From Tepidiphilus sp. (GTDB taxonomy: Bacteria > Pseudomonadota > Gammaproteobacteria > Burkholderiales > Rhodocyclaceae), in contig JAQUGB010000072.1 in NCBI GenBank assembly GCA_028684345.1, forward strand, positions 1,717 through 8,243: a DNA stretch of 6,527 bases. Direction: 5' to 3'. The translations under genes were made by a program, and so were the position numbers. Shown here one piece after another: positions 1 to 6,069 of the stretch. Below the pieces are notes generated by a model, which saw only the letters and a program-made list of their open reading frames with translations, searched no databases and was not told the DNA's origin. Position 1 is the stretch's first letter. Every line of letters starts with the position of its first letter.

Positions 1-423
1 CCCGGAATCGGTACTCTCGTCCTCGGTGAGCTCGACCACGACCTGGTGCGGATCGAGCCCGGCCGGGAGATCGTCTTCTTCGGTGAGCTGTGCCTGCGGT
101 GCCCGATTGACGAAAAGCCACAGATCGTCGCCTGCCAGCGGCCGAAAGTTTTCGTAGTGCAACCGACGGGCGAGCCGGTCGCGCAGAATGAGCTCTTCGG
201 GGTGCAGACTCGAGGTGAAAAACCGCAGCGGTGGCACCTCCACCCCCTCGTGCTGTGGCCGCAGCAAGGCTTCCAGCCCGACGATGCGCCCGTGCGCGAT
301 GCTGAAGATCGGCTGGAAATGGCTCATGAGCTGCCAATCACGATAGCTCAGGATCGTGTCCTCGGAATGGCGGTGCCAGCGCACCGATGTTTCCAGGCAT
401 TCCGGCGCGTCGTGCTCGCGCAT
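1..423 (-). CDS. EAL-domain c-di-GMP phosphodiesterase-like protein, N-terminal part (runs off left edge)
   Basis: This is an open frame of 141 codons from ATG at 423 to the first base of the window, with no stop, so the 3' end lies outside. The start is well supported: GGAGGA at 436-431 sits 7 nt upstream. The translation holds the beginning of an EAL domain. FQPIFSI is at residues 36-42 and the signature GLEALLRP is at 49-56, with the catalytic Glu at 51. FVNRAP at 104-109 carries the metal-binding Asn at 106, and VVVELTE at 128-134 carries the next conserved Glu at 131. In this family these residues coordinate the metals used to open c-di-GMP to linear pGpG. The first 30 residues show no membrane segment, so the visible part is probably cytosolic. 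It is divergent to, and a distant paralogue of, the EAL-CBS-GGDEF gene at 585. Whether it also carries CBS and GGDEF domains cannot be seen, and activity depends on the missing half. Confidence 0.88.
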   Translation of the reverse strand, partial: MREHDAPECLETSVRWHRHSEDTILSYRDWQLMSHFQPIFSIAHGRIVGLEALLRPQHEGVEVPPLRFFTSSLHPEELILRDRLARRLHYENFRPLAGDDLWLFVNRAPQAQLTEEDDLPAGLDPHQVVVELTEDESTDSG

Positions 424-444
424 TGGGGGTTCCTCCGATTTCCA

Positions 445-457
445 CCGCACCGTGCGG
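445..457. repeat. 13-bp perfect inverted repeat CCGCAC-C-GTGCGG in the divergent gap
   Basis: Two 6-bp arms surround a single central base. The element lies 8 bp upstream of the ribosome binding site of the leftward EAL gene and just downstream of its candidate promoter. That position would suit a repressor site. As RNA the one-base loop is too tight for the full stem, so a DNA operator is likelier than a leader hairpin. An 8-bp palindrome GGCATGCC (456-463) overlaps its right end. It contains CATGCC at 458-463, which recurs at 483-488, 25 bp away. No known regulator site was recognised. Confidence 0.3.
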
Positions 458-477
458 CATGCCCACTAGAACCAGCA

Positions 478-506
478 ATAATCATGCCTGAGCCTCTTTG
501 CAGCAA
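478..506 (-). promoter_or_regulatory. Possible sigma-70-type promoter for the leftward EAL gene
   Basis: Read on the minus strand, TTGCTG (506-501) is separated by 17 nt from GATTAT (483-478). These match the -35 and -10 consensus at 3 of 6 and 4 of 6 positions. The -10 lies in the only AT-rich patch of an otherwise GC-rich gap. Transcription would begin near 470 and give a leader of roughly 45-50 nt. The call rests on consensus similarity alone and chance is a real alternative. Confidence 0.28.
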
Positions 507-584
507 CGGCGTCGGCGTCACATCCTCGTCACACAGCTCGCCTACGATGGCGGGCGATGCGCCTTGTCGTGGCGAAATTCGTCC

Positions 585-2369
585 ATGGATTCCCTGACCG
601 AAATCATGTGCCCTCCCTATCCCGCCGACGTCCTCCCCGAGCTGGAACGCCTGTTGCAGGAACGACGCCTGGCAGCGCGTTTCCAGCCGGTGATCACGCT
701 GGAGGACGGCGGACTCCTCGGCTTCGAAGGGCTCATCCGCGGCCCCAGCGACAGTTCGCTGCACGCTCCCCTGGTGCTCTTCGACGCGGCGCGCCGTCTC
801 GGGCGATTGAGCGAGCTCGAATACCTCTGCCGCGAGACGGTCATCGCCGCTTTCGCTGCTCAAGGCGGCCAAGGGAAACTGCTGCTCAACGTCGATCCGG
901 GGGCGATGGTGGTGCAGCCGGGCGATCAAAGCCGGACGCTCGCCTGGATCGAACAGGCGGGATTGTCACCGCGGGAAGTCGTCATCGAGCTCACCGAAGC
1001 CACGCCGGGCCTGGACTACGCCCAATTGCGCCATGCCGTGGCGCACTACCGCAGCCTCGGCTTTGCCATTGCCATCGACGATCTGGGTGAAGGCTTTTCT
1101 TCGCTGCGATTGTGGTCGGAGCTCGAGCCGGATTTCGTCAAGATTGACAAACACTTCGTGCAAGGGGCACACGCCGACCCGATCAAATGGCAATTCTTGG
1201 AGTCGATCGCGCGCATCGCCCGCAACAGCCGCACCCAAGTGATCGCCGAGGGCATCGAGACGCCGGCCGAACTCGCCGTGGTGCGCGAGTGCGGCATCCC
1301 CCTCGGTCAGGGGTATCTCTTCGGCCGGCCCGAACCGCGACCCGAATATCGGCCCGAGCCGGAACACTTCCGCTCCGAGCAGGTGCTCGACGCCTCCGTA
1401 CCCGCGGGCGCAGAGGCGAGCGTCGCCTCCCTGGTGCACTACGTCGCCCCGCTTGCGCCGGAGACGACGAACGAGGAAGTCTTCGCCCGCTTCGAACGCG
1501 ACCCGGAGCTCTATGCCCAACCGGTGGTCGCCGACGGCGTGCCGCTGGGGCTCATCGCGCGCAATCACTTCATGGATGCCTACGCCCGCCCCTACCGGCG
1601 CGAGCTCTACGGACACCGACCCTGCACTATGTATCTCGACCGCCACGCGCTGGTGATCGACCGGCGCATGAGCCTGCAGCAACTCTCGGATCTCATCACC
1701 CAGCTCGACCCCAAACACCTGGTGCAGGGCTTCATCATCACCGACTCCGGCCGCTACCTGGGACTGGGCAACGGGCACGCGCTGCTGCGCGAGATCACCC
1801 GCCTGCAGCTCGAGGCGGCCCGTCACGCCAACCCGCTCACCAACCTGCCCGGCAACGTCCCCATCCAGCGGGAGATCGATGCCCGGCTCAAGCGGGGCGA
1901 ACCGTTCGTGGCCGCCTACCTCGATCTCGATCATTTCAAACCGTACAACGACATCTATGGCTTCCGCCGCGGGGACGACATCCTGCGGCTGGTGGGCGAA
2001 CTGCTGCGTGAGCACACCGATCCGGCCAGGGATTTCGTCGGCCACATCGGCGGGGACGACTTCATCGTGCTGTGGGGCAGTCCCGACTGGCAGGAACGCA
2101 CCGAGGCGCTGCTGCGCACCTTCGATGCGCGTATCCCAGAGTTCTACCATCCCGAAGACCGCGCCCGCGGCGGCATCGAGGCCGAGGACCGGCAAGGGCG
2201 AACGGTCTTCTTCCCGCTGTGCGCCTTGTCGGTCGGCGCCGTCGTCATCGACGAGCCACAGCGCTACGAGAGTCACCACGCCGTGGCCGAAGCGGCCTCG
2301 GTGGCGAAGAAGATGGCGAAGAAGACGCCGGGCAGCTCGCTCTTCGTCGAACGCCGCCGGCAGAAGTGA
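585..2369 (+). CDS. EAL - CBS pair - GGDEF protein, probable c-di-GMP phosphodiesterase with a degenerate cyclase domain
   Basis: This 594-residue soluble protein shows no signal peptide or membrane segment. The EAL domain spans about residues 30-250. The signature reads GFEGLIRG (EGL in place of EAL, Glu48), followed by Asn102, Glu135, Asp165-Asp166 in DDLGEGFSS, Lys186 in VKIDK, Glu222 in AEGIET and Gln242 in GQGYLFGRP. All metal-binding and catalytic positions of active EAL phosphodiesterases are therefore present. Residues about 275-405 resemble a tandem CBS pair, which commonly binds adenine nucleotides. The GGDEF domain runs from about 415 to the end. It has LTNLPGN, DLDHFKPYND with both key Asp/Asn, and GGDDF at 489-493 in place of GG(D/E)EF. 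The upstream inhibitory RxxD reads PARD. Likely role: c-di-GMP hydrolysis tuned by nucleotides bound at the CBS or GGDEF domains. The frame opens further upstream to a TTG at 498, but ATG 585 is preferred because conserved sequence begins only after it. Its ribosome binding site is weak, and ATG 606 is an alternative. Confidence 0.92.
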   Translation: MDSLTEIMCPPYPADVLPELERLLQERRLAARFQPVITLEDGGLLGFEGLIRGPSDSSLHAPLVLFDAARRLGRLSELEYLCRETVIAAFAAQGGQGKLLLNVDPGAMVVQPGDQSRTLAWIEQAGLSPREVVIELTEATPGLDYAQLRHAVAHYRSLGFAIAIDDLGEGFSSLRLWSELEPDFVKIDKHFVQGAHADPIKWQFLESIARIARNSRTQVIAEGIETPAELAVVRECGIPLGQGYLFGRPEPRPEYRPEPEHFRSEQVLDASVPAGAEASVASLVHYVAPLAPETTNEEVFARFERDPELYAQPVVADGVPLGLIARNHFMDAYARPYRRELYGHRPCTMYLDRHALVIDRRMSLQQLSDLITQLDPKHLVQGFIITDSGRYLGLGNGHALLREITRLQLEAARHANPLTNLPGNVPIQREIDARLKRGEPFVAAYLDLDHFKPYNDIYGFRRGDDILRLVGELLREHTDPARDFVGHIGGDDFIVLWGSPDWQERTEALLRTFDARIPEFYHPEDRARGGIEAEDRQGRTVFFPLCALSVGAVVIDEPQRYESHHAVAEAASVAKKMAKKTPGSSLFVERRRQK

Positions 2370-2414
2370 GCAGAGCGCTACAGGAGCACCGCGCAGCAGG
2401 GTGTCCGAGGGGCC
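2370..2414. other. Short convergent intergenic gap, no clear terminator
   Basis: Only 45 bp separate the stop of the rightward EAL-CBS-GGDEF gene from the stop of the leftward metallophosphoesterase gene. I see no GC-rich hairpin followed by a T-run on either strand. CTACAGGA occurs at 2379-2386 and again at 2415-2422, across the phosphoesterase stop codon; an 8-bp direct repeat of this kind can be chance. Transcripts from both sides may overlap at their 3' ends or end by Rho. Confidence 0.5.
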
Positions 2415-3254
2415 CTACAGGATGCCGTCGGCGCGGTGCAGCACGTCGGCGAGCTCGACTTCGGGTGGTAGCGGCTCGAGCAGGCGGCGCGGCGCCTGAG
2501 GCGGCGGCGGGGGGGCGATCTCCCGATTCCAGTCCACCAGCTCCAGCCGACCGTCGAGGTGTTCGACGATGGCCGTGCAGGAATCCACCCAGTCGCCACA
2601 GTTGGCGTAGGTGAGACCGTCCACCTCCTTGATCGCCGCCCAGTGGATGTGGCCGCAGATGATGCCGTCCAGCCCCCGCTCGCGCACGCTGCGCATCACC
2701 GCGTCTTCGAACCCGTACATGAACTCCAGCGCCTTCTTCACCTTGCGCTTGACGTGTCCCGCGAGCGACCAGTAGCCCGGCCGCCCCATCCGGCGACGCA
2801 CCCAGGCCCAGACGACGTTGGCGCGCACGAGGGCGCCATAGGCCGCATCGCCCAGCAGCGCCACCCAGCGATGATGGCGCGTCACTTCGTCGAACTCGTC
2901 GCCGTGGATGAGCAGGAACCGCCGTCCGTCGGCCGTCTGGTGCACGTACTCGGCGTGCAGCGTGATGTCGCCGAAAGCAGCCCCGACGTATTCACGCAGC
3001 GCCTCGTCGTGGTTGCCGGGAATGAAGATCACTCGCTCGCCGTGGCGCGCCCGCCGCAGGATCTTCTGCACGACCGTATTCTGCGCTGCGCTCCAGTAGA
3101 TGCCGCGGCGCATCGCCCAGAAATCGACGACGTCGCCCACGAGGTAGAGATACTGCGCCGGATATTCGCGCAGGAAATCGACCAGGCGCTCAGCCTTGCA
3201 GGCGCGGGTCCCGAGGTGGATGTCCGAGAGAAAGACGGAACGAACGGCAGGCAT
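2415..3254 (-). CDS. Calcineurin-like metallophosphoesterase, UDP-2,3-diacylglucosamine diphosphatase (LpxH) / PlcP-type family
   Basis: The 279-residue protein has all metallophosphoesterase blocks in order: SDIHLG (Asp11, His13), VGDVVD (Asp41), GNHDE (Asn81, His82), HGDEFD (His117) and GHIH (His202, His204). These hold the two-metal centre. A helical, Arg/Lys-rich cap lies between about 125 and 190 and suits a membrane-surface lipid substrate. The ending NCGDWVDSCTAIVEH is typical of a broad family that pipelines label UDP-2,3-diacylglucosamine diphosphatase, the lipid A step yielding lipid X and UMP. From memory, Sinorhizobium PlcP, a phospholipase C used in phosphate starvation, has the same layout, and the adjacent glycosyltransferase favours that reading. 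After about residue 246 comes an odd proline-rich tail. The start at ATG 3254 follows AAGGGGG 5 nt upstream and lies 12 bp after the glycosyltransferase stop. It is the last gene of the leftward operon. The family call is secure; the substrate is open. Confidence 0.9.
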   Translation of the reverse strand: MPAVRSVFLSDIHLGTRACKAERLVDFLREYPAQYLYLVGDVVDFWAMRRGIYWSAAQNTVVQKILRRARHGERVIFIPGNHDEALREYVGAAFGDITLHAEYVHQTADGRRFLLIHGDEFDEVTRHHRWVALLGDAAYGALVRANVVWAWVRRRMGRPGYWSLAGHVKRKVKKALEFMYGFEDAVMRSVRERGLDGIICGHIHWAAIKEVDGLTYANCGDWVDSCTAIVEHLDGRLELVDWNREIAPPPPPQAPRRLLEPLPPEVELADVLHRADGIL

Positions 3255-3259
3255 ATCGA

Positions 3260-3266
3260 CCCCCTT
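3260..3266 (-). promoter_or_regulatory. Strong ribosome binding site AAGGGGG for the metallophosphoesterase
   Basis: On the minus strand AAGGGGG ends 5 nt before ATG 3254 and fills most of the 12-bp gap after the glycosyltransferase stop codon. It fixes the start of the downstream gene and supports a shared transcript. Confidence 0.7.
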
Positions 3267-4439
3267 CTACGCTGATGTCACACTCACCGCTTCGCCCCCT
3301 TCCTGCAGCACGGCGCAGAGCACCGCTTCCGCCTGGCGAAAGATCTCGGCCCAAGAGCGGCGAGCCGCCGCGGCGCGCGCCGCCGTGCCCAGACGCCGCC
3401 GCAAGGGGGCATCGGCGGCGATCCGGCAGGCCCGCGCGATGAAGGAGTCCTCATCCCCCGGCGGGCAGGACAAGCCGCTCACGCCGTCCTCCACGCACTC
3501 GGCCACCGCCGCCTCGTCGTAGCCCACCAGCGGCAGGCCGCTCGCCATCGCCTCGAGCACGACGTTGCCGAAGGTTTCCGTCAGGCTCGGAAAGAGGAAG
3601 AGATCGGCCGAGGCGTAGTGCGCTGCCAGATCCTCGCCCCGGCGCGCGCCGCAGAAAACGAACTCAGGATGATCGCGCCGCCAGCAGGCCGCCATGGGCC
3701 CTTCCCCCACCACGACCAACTTCGCCTCAGGACGATGCGCCGCAATGGCCTGAAACGCCCGCGCGAGCAGATCGAGGTTCTTCTCCGGCGCGAGCCGCCC
3801 GACGTAGAGCACCGCCAGCCCCTCCTCCCCTACGCCCCAGTGCCGGCGCAGCGCCGGATCGCGCCGCGCGGGAGAGAACAGCTCGGCGTCGACGCCGCGC
3901 GCGAGCACCTCGACCCGGCGGTATCCCGCCGCGAGCAGGGCGTCGCGCTGGCGCTGCGTCGGCACGAACGTACACTGCGTCGCATTGTGAAAAGCGCGTA
4001 GATAGGCCGCGATCCCGCCGCGCAACCAACCGAGGCCGTAATGGGCCCCATAGGCGTCGAAATTCGTATGCAAGGCCGAGGTGAGCGGAATGCCCAGACG
4101 GCGCGCCGCCGCGAGCGCCGCCAGACCCAGCGGTCCTTCGGTGACCAGATGCACCCCATCGGGCCGCTTCTGCCGCCAATGGCGCACGAGTCGTCCATAC
4201 GCCGGCCACCCCATGCGCAAACCCGGATAACGCGGCAAGGCGATCGCGCCCACCCGCAGCGAGGCCACGCCCGCGAGCTCCTCCCCTTCTGCTCTTCCCT
4301 GATCCGGCCGCACCACTTCGAGCTCGTGGCCCGCGGCGACCGCCTCCTGCAGCATCCGCCCGACGGTACGCGCCACCCCGTTGATCTCGGGGGGATAGGT
4401 CTCGGTGACCACACTCAGACGCAGCCGTCGCTCAGGCAT
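3267..4439 (-). CDS. GT4-type glycosyltransferase (GT-B fold), possible lipid glycosyltransferase
   Basis: The 390-residue protein has the two Rossmann-like halves of a GT-B retaining enzyme. The N-terminal half begins with VTETYPPEINGVARTV (residues 11-26), the glycine-containing acceptor/donor loop of the mannosyltransferase-like GT4 group, and contains LHTNFDAYG at 123-131. The C-terminal half has YVGRLAPEKN (Arg215, Lys220), VVVGEGP and FLFPSLTETFGNVVLEAMASG. The last carries the EX7E motif (Glu288, Glu296) that binds the nucleotide sugar. No membrane segment is seen, but Arg-rich surfaces fit peripheral membrane association. The frame stays open upstream to 4553, but ATG 4439 is chosen because a very strong purine-rich site (4452-4441) precedes it and the conserved sequence begins at once. 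It overlaps the PPDK-like gene by 8 bp (ATGCCTGA) and is followed after 12 bp by the metallophosphoesterase. Similar enzymes use GDP-mannose, UDP-glucose or UDP-sulfoquinovose; donor and acceptor cannot be read from sequence. Diacylglycerol is a reasonable acceptor given its neighbour. Confidence 0.9.
   Translation of the reverse strand: MPERRLRLSVVTETYPPEINGVARTVGRMLQEAVAAGHELEVVRPDQGRAEGEELAGVASLRVGAIALPRYPGLRMGWPAYGRLVRHWRQKRPDGVHLVTEGPLGLAALAAARRLGIPLTSALHTNFDAYGAHYGLGWLRGGIAAYLRAFHNATQCTFVPTQRQRDALLAAGYRRVEVLARGVDAELFSPARRDPALRRHWGVGEEGLAVLYVGRLAPEKNLDLLARAFQAIAAHRPEAKLVVVGEGPMAACWRRDHPEFVFCGARRGEDLAAHYASADLFLFPSLTETFGNVVLEAMASGLPLVGYDEAAVAECVEDGVSGLSCPPGDEDSFIARACRIAADAPLRRRLGTAARAAAARRSWAEIFRQAEAVLCAVLQEGGEAVSVTSA
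4432..4439 (-). other. 8-bp stop/start overlap (ATGCCTGA) with strong ribosome binding site
   Basis: The glycosyltransferase ATG (4439-4437) lies inside the last codons of the PPDK-like gene, whose TGA is at 4434-4432. The purine run at 4452-4441 upstream lets ribosomes enter directly, and the overlap makes translational coupling likely. Confidence 0.75.
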
Positions 4440-6069
4440 TCTCCCCCTCCCCGGCAAAGCGCGCCCGCAGCGCGGCGAGCCGCTCCTGCAGCGCCGCATC
4501 AGGAACGGTCTGCGTCTGCACCAGTCCGGCATAGACACTGCCGTCGTTGCCATCGAGCGTGATCGGCTCTCCCTCGGCCACGACCCGCTCGCCGAAGCGC
4601 ACGCTGCGCGCCCAGCCGTCGATCGTCAAGCCCTCGCACCCGACCACGCATACCTTGCCCATCTGCCGCGCGACCACCGCCGCGTGCGAGGTGCGTGCCC
4701 CGCGCCGGGTGAGCAGTCCCCCGGCCTGGCGCAGCGCCGCGACGTCGGCCGTCTCGGCATCCTGCCGCACCAAGATCACTTTGGCCCCCTGAGCCACTCG
4801 CTCCGCCACCCGTTCGGCATCGAGCGCGAGCTCACCGCCGGCAATGCCGGGCGAGGCCGGAATCCCGCACGCGAGCCGCTGCGGCGCCTCCCCTCCCTCG
4901 GTGGCCAGGCGCACCGTCGCCAGCTCCTCCAAGGCGATGTCGCGCGTACGCTCCCAGGCGGCGCGCTCATCGATCACTCCCTCGTCGAGCAAATCGAGGG
5001 CGATGCGCGCGGCTGCCCGCAAGGTCCGCTTGCCCGAGCGCGCCTGCAGCCAGAAGAGCGTGCCTTCCTGCACCGTGAATTCGAAATCCTGCATGTCGCC
5101 GAAGAGCCGCTCCAGCTTCGTCCCACCGTCGCACAGCTCCTCCCATACCTGGGGCAGACGCGCGGCCAGCCGCTCGTGCCCCACGGCATTGCGCCGCCCG
5201 GAGACCACGTCCTCGCCCTGCGCCTCGAAGAGGAAATCCACCCACGGCCGCGGCGTCCCGTCGGTCGGGTCGCGCGTGAATCCCACCCCGGCCCCCGAGC
5301 GCCGGTCCGCGTTGCCGAAGACCATCTGCTGGATGGTGACCGCCGTACCGAGCGCGTCGTCGATCCCCTGATGCCGCCGGTAGTCCACGGCCTTGGGGGC
5401 ATTCCAGGAAGCGAACACCGCCCGCACCGCTTCGCGCAGCTGCACCCGCACCGATTGAGGGAACGCCTCGCCCGCCTGCTCGCGGTAGCACTCCAGGAAA
5501 CGGCGCGTGAGCGCGCGCAGCGTGTCGAAAGCGAGCGCCTGTTCCTCCCGCCCCTGGGCGAGCTCCGCGAGCGCCGCCTCGAACACGCCTGGGTCGATCC
5601 CGGCCACCACCTCGCCGTAGCCCGCCACCAAGCGCCGGTAGGAATCCCACACCAGCCGCGGATTGCCGGTCAGGCGCAGCAGCCCCGGCACCGTCTCGTC
5701 GCACAAGCCCACGTCGAGCACCGTCTCCATCATCCCCGGCATCGACACCGGCGCCCCCGAGCGCACCGACACGAGCAAGGGACGACGTGCATCACCCAGG
5801 CGCCGAGCGGTGAGTGCCTCCAGCGCCGGCAATCCTGCCGTGAAGAGCGCCTCCTCCCACGCCGCGACCGGCCGGTGCGCATAGGGCGTTCCCAGCACCA
5901 GCGCCGGCGGCACGCGCAAGCCGGCGCTCGCCATCAGCCACAGGTTCCACGCCTTGTTCCCGAGCTGCAGCACCCCTTTGCTCGGAGGATGGGCCTTGCG
6001 CGGCAAAGTCTCCATCTCCCGACGACCAGCGATCAGATAGCACGCCTCGGGCCAATGCGGCGCGTTCAT
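4432..6069 (-). CDS. Short PPDK-like protein: ATP-grasp plus phosphohistidine domain, no PEP/pyruvate barrel
   Basis: The 545-residue protein matches the N-terminal two-thirds of pyruvate,phosphate dikinase rather than PEP synthase. The ATP-grasp part shows GNKAWNL (Lys39), SVRSGAPVSMPGMMET (Arg103), GVGFTRDPTDG, EAQGEDVVSG and QDFEFT...LQARSGKRT (Asp328, Glu330, Gln342, Arg344). These correspond, with identical spacing, to the ATP-binding residues known from Clostridium symbiosum PPDK. The swivelling domain (about 400-515) carries TRRGARTSHAAVVARQMGK, with the expected phosphorylated histidine at 462 and a Thr at 460 where PPDK regulatory proteins act. True PPDK (about 870 residues) continues into a PEP/pyruvate TIM barrel; here the protein ends after a short helical tail with a normal stop. 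It could form phosphohistidine from ATP but needs another acceptor. The start ATG 6069 overlaps the upstream stop (ATGA) and follows GGGGGTGA. The gene overlaps the glycosyltransferase by 8 bp. Function is unknown. Confidence 0.9.
   Translation of the reverse strand: MNAPHWPEACYLIAGRREMETLPRKAHPPSKGVLQLGNKAWNLWLMASAGLRVPPALVLGTPYAHRPVAAWEEALFTAGLPALEALTARRLGDARRPLLVSVRSGAPVSMPGMMETVLDVGLCDETVPGLLRLTGNPRLVWDSYRRLVAGYGEVVAGIDPGVFEAALAELAQGREEQALAFDTLRALTRRFLECYREQAGEAFPQSVRVQLREAVRAVFASWNAPKAVDYRRHQGIDDALGTAVTIQQMVFGNADRRSGAGVGFTRDPTDGTPRPWVDFLFEAQGEDVVSGRRNAVGHERLAARLPQVWEELCDGGTKLERLFGDMQDFEFTVQEGTLFWLQARSGKRTLRAAARIALDLLDEGVIDERAAWERTRDIALEELATVRLATEGGEAPQRLACGIPASPGIAGGELALDAERVAERVAQGAKVILVRQDAETADVAALRQAGGLLTRRGARTSHAAVVARQMGKVCVVGCEGLTIDGWARSVRFGERVVAEGEPITLDGNDGSVYAGLVQTQTVPDAALQERLAALRARFAGEGENA
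6066..6069 (-). other. 4-bp ATGA stop/start overlap
   Basis: The TGA of the upstream helical-protein gene (6068-6066) shares two bases with the ATG of the PPDK-like gene (6069-6067). Such overlaps usually mean coupled translation and point to a functional link between the two products. Confidence 0.8.

Noticed and set aside
498..584. TTG-initiated N-terminal extension of the EAL-CBS-GGDEF protein
   Set aside because: No ribosome binding site precedes it, the extra 29 residues are Arg-rich and unlike the family, and it would occupy the divergent control region. ATG 585 is preferred, though its own ribosome site is weak.
46..597. 183-codon + strand frame at the left end
   Set aside because: It lies antisense to the EAL coding start at 423 and crosses the divergent gap. 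Composition is shadow-like.
966..2279. 437-codon frame on the - strand opposite the EAL-CBS-GGDEF gene
   Set aside because: No family motif, and the opposite strand carries all EAL and GGDEF motifs in order. It is a codon-bias shadow.
2559..3275. 238-codon + strand frame opposite the metallophosphoesterase
   Set aside because: It mirrors the metallophosphoesterase codons and shows no motif or ribosome binding site of its own.
4440..4553. 38-codon upstream extension of the glycosyltransferase
   Set aside because: The extra residues are Arg/Cys-rich shadow of the PPDK-like C-terminus, and a strong ribosome site sits just before ATG 4439.
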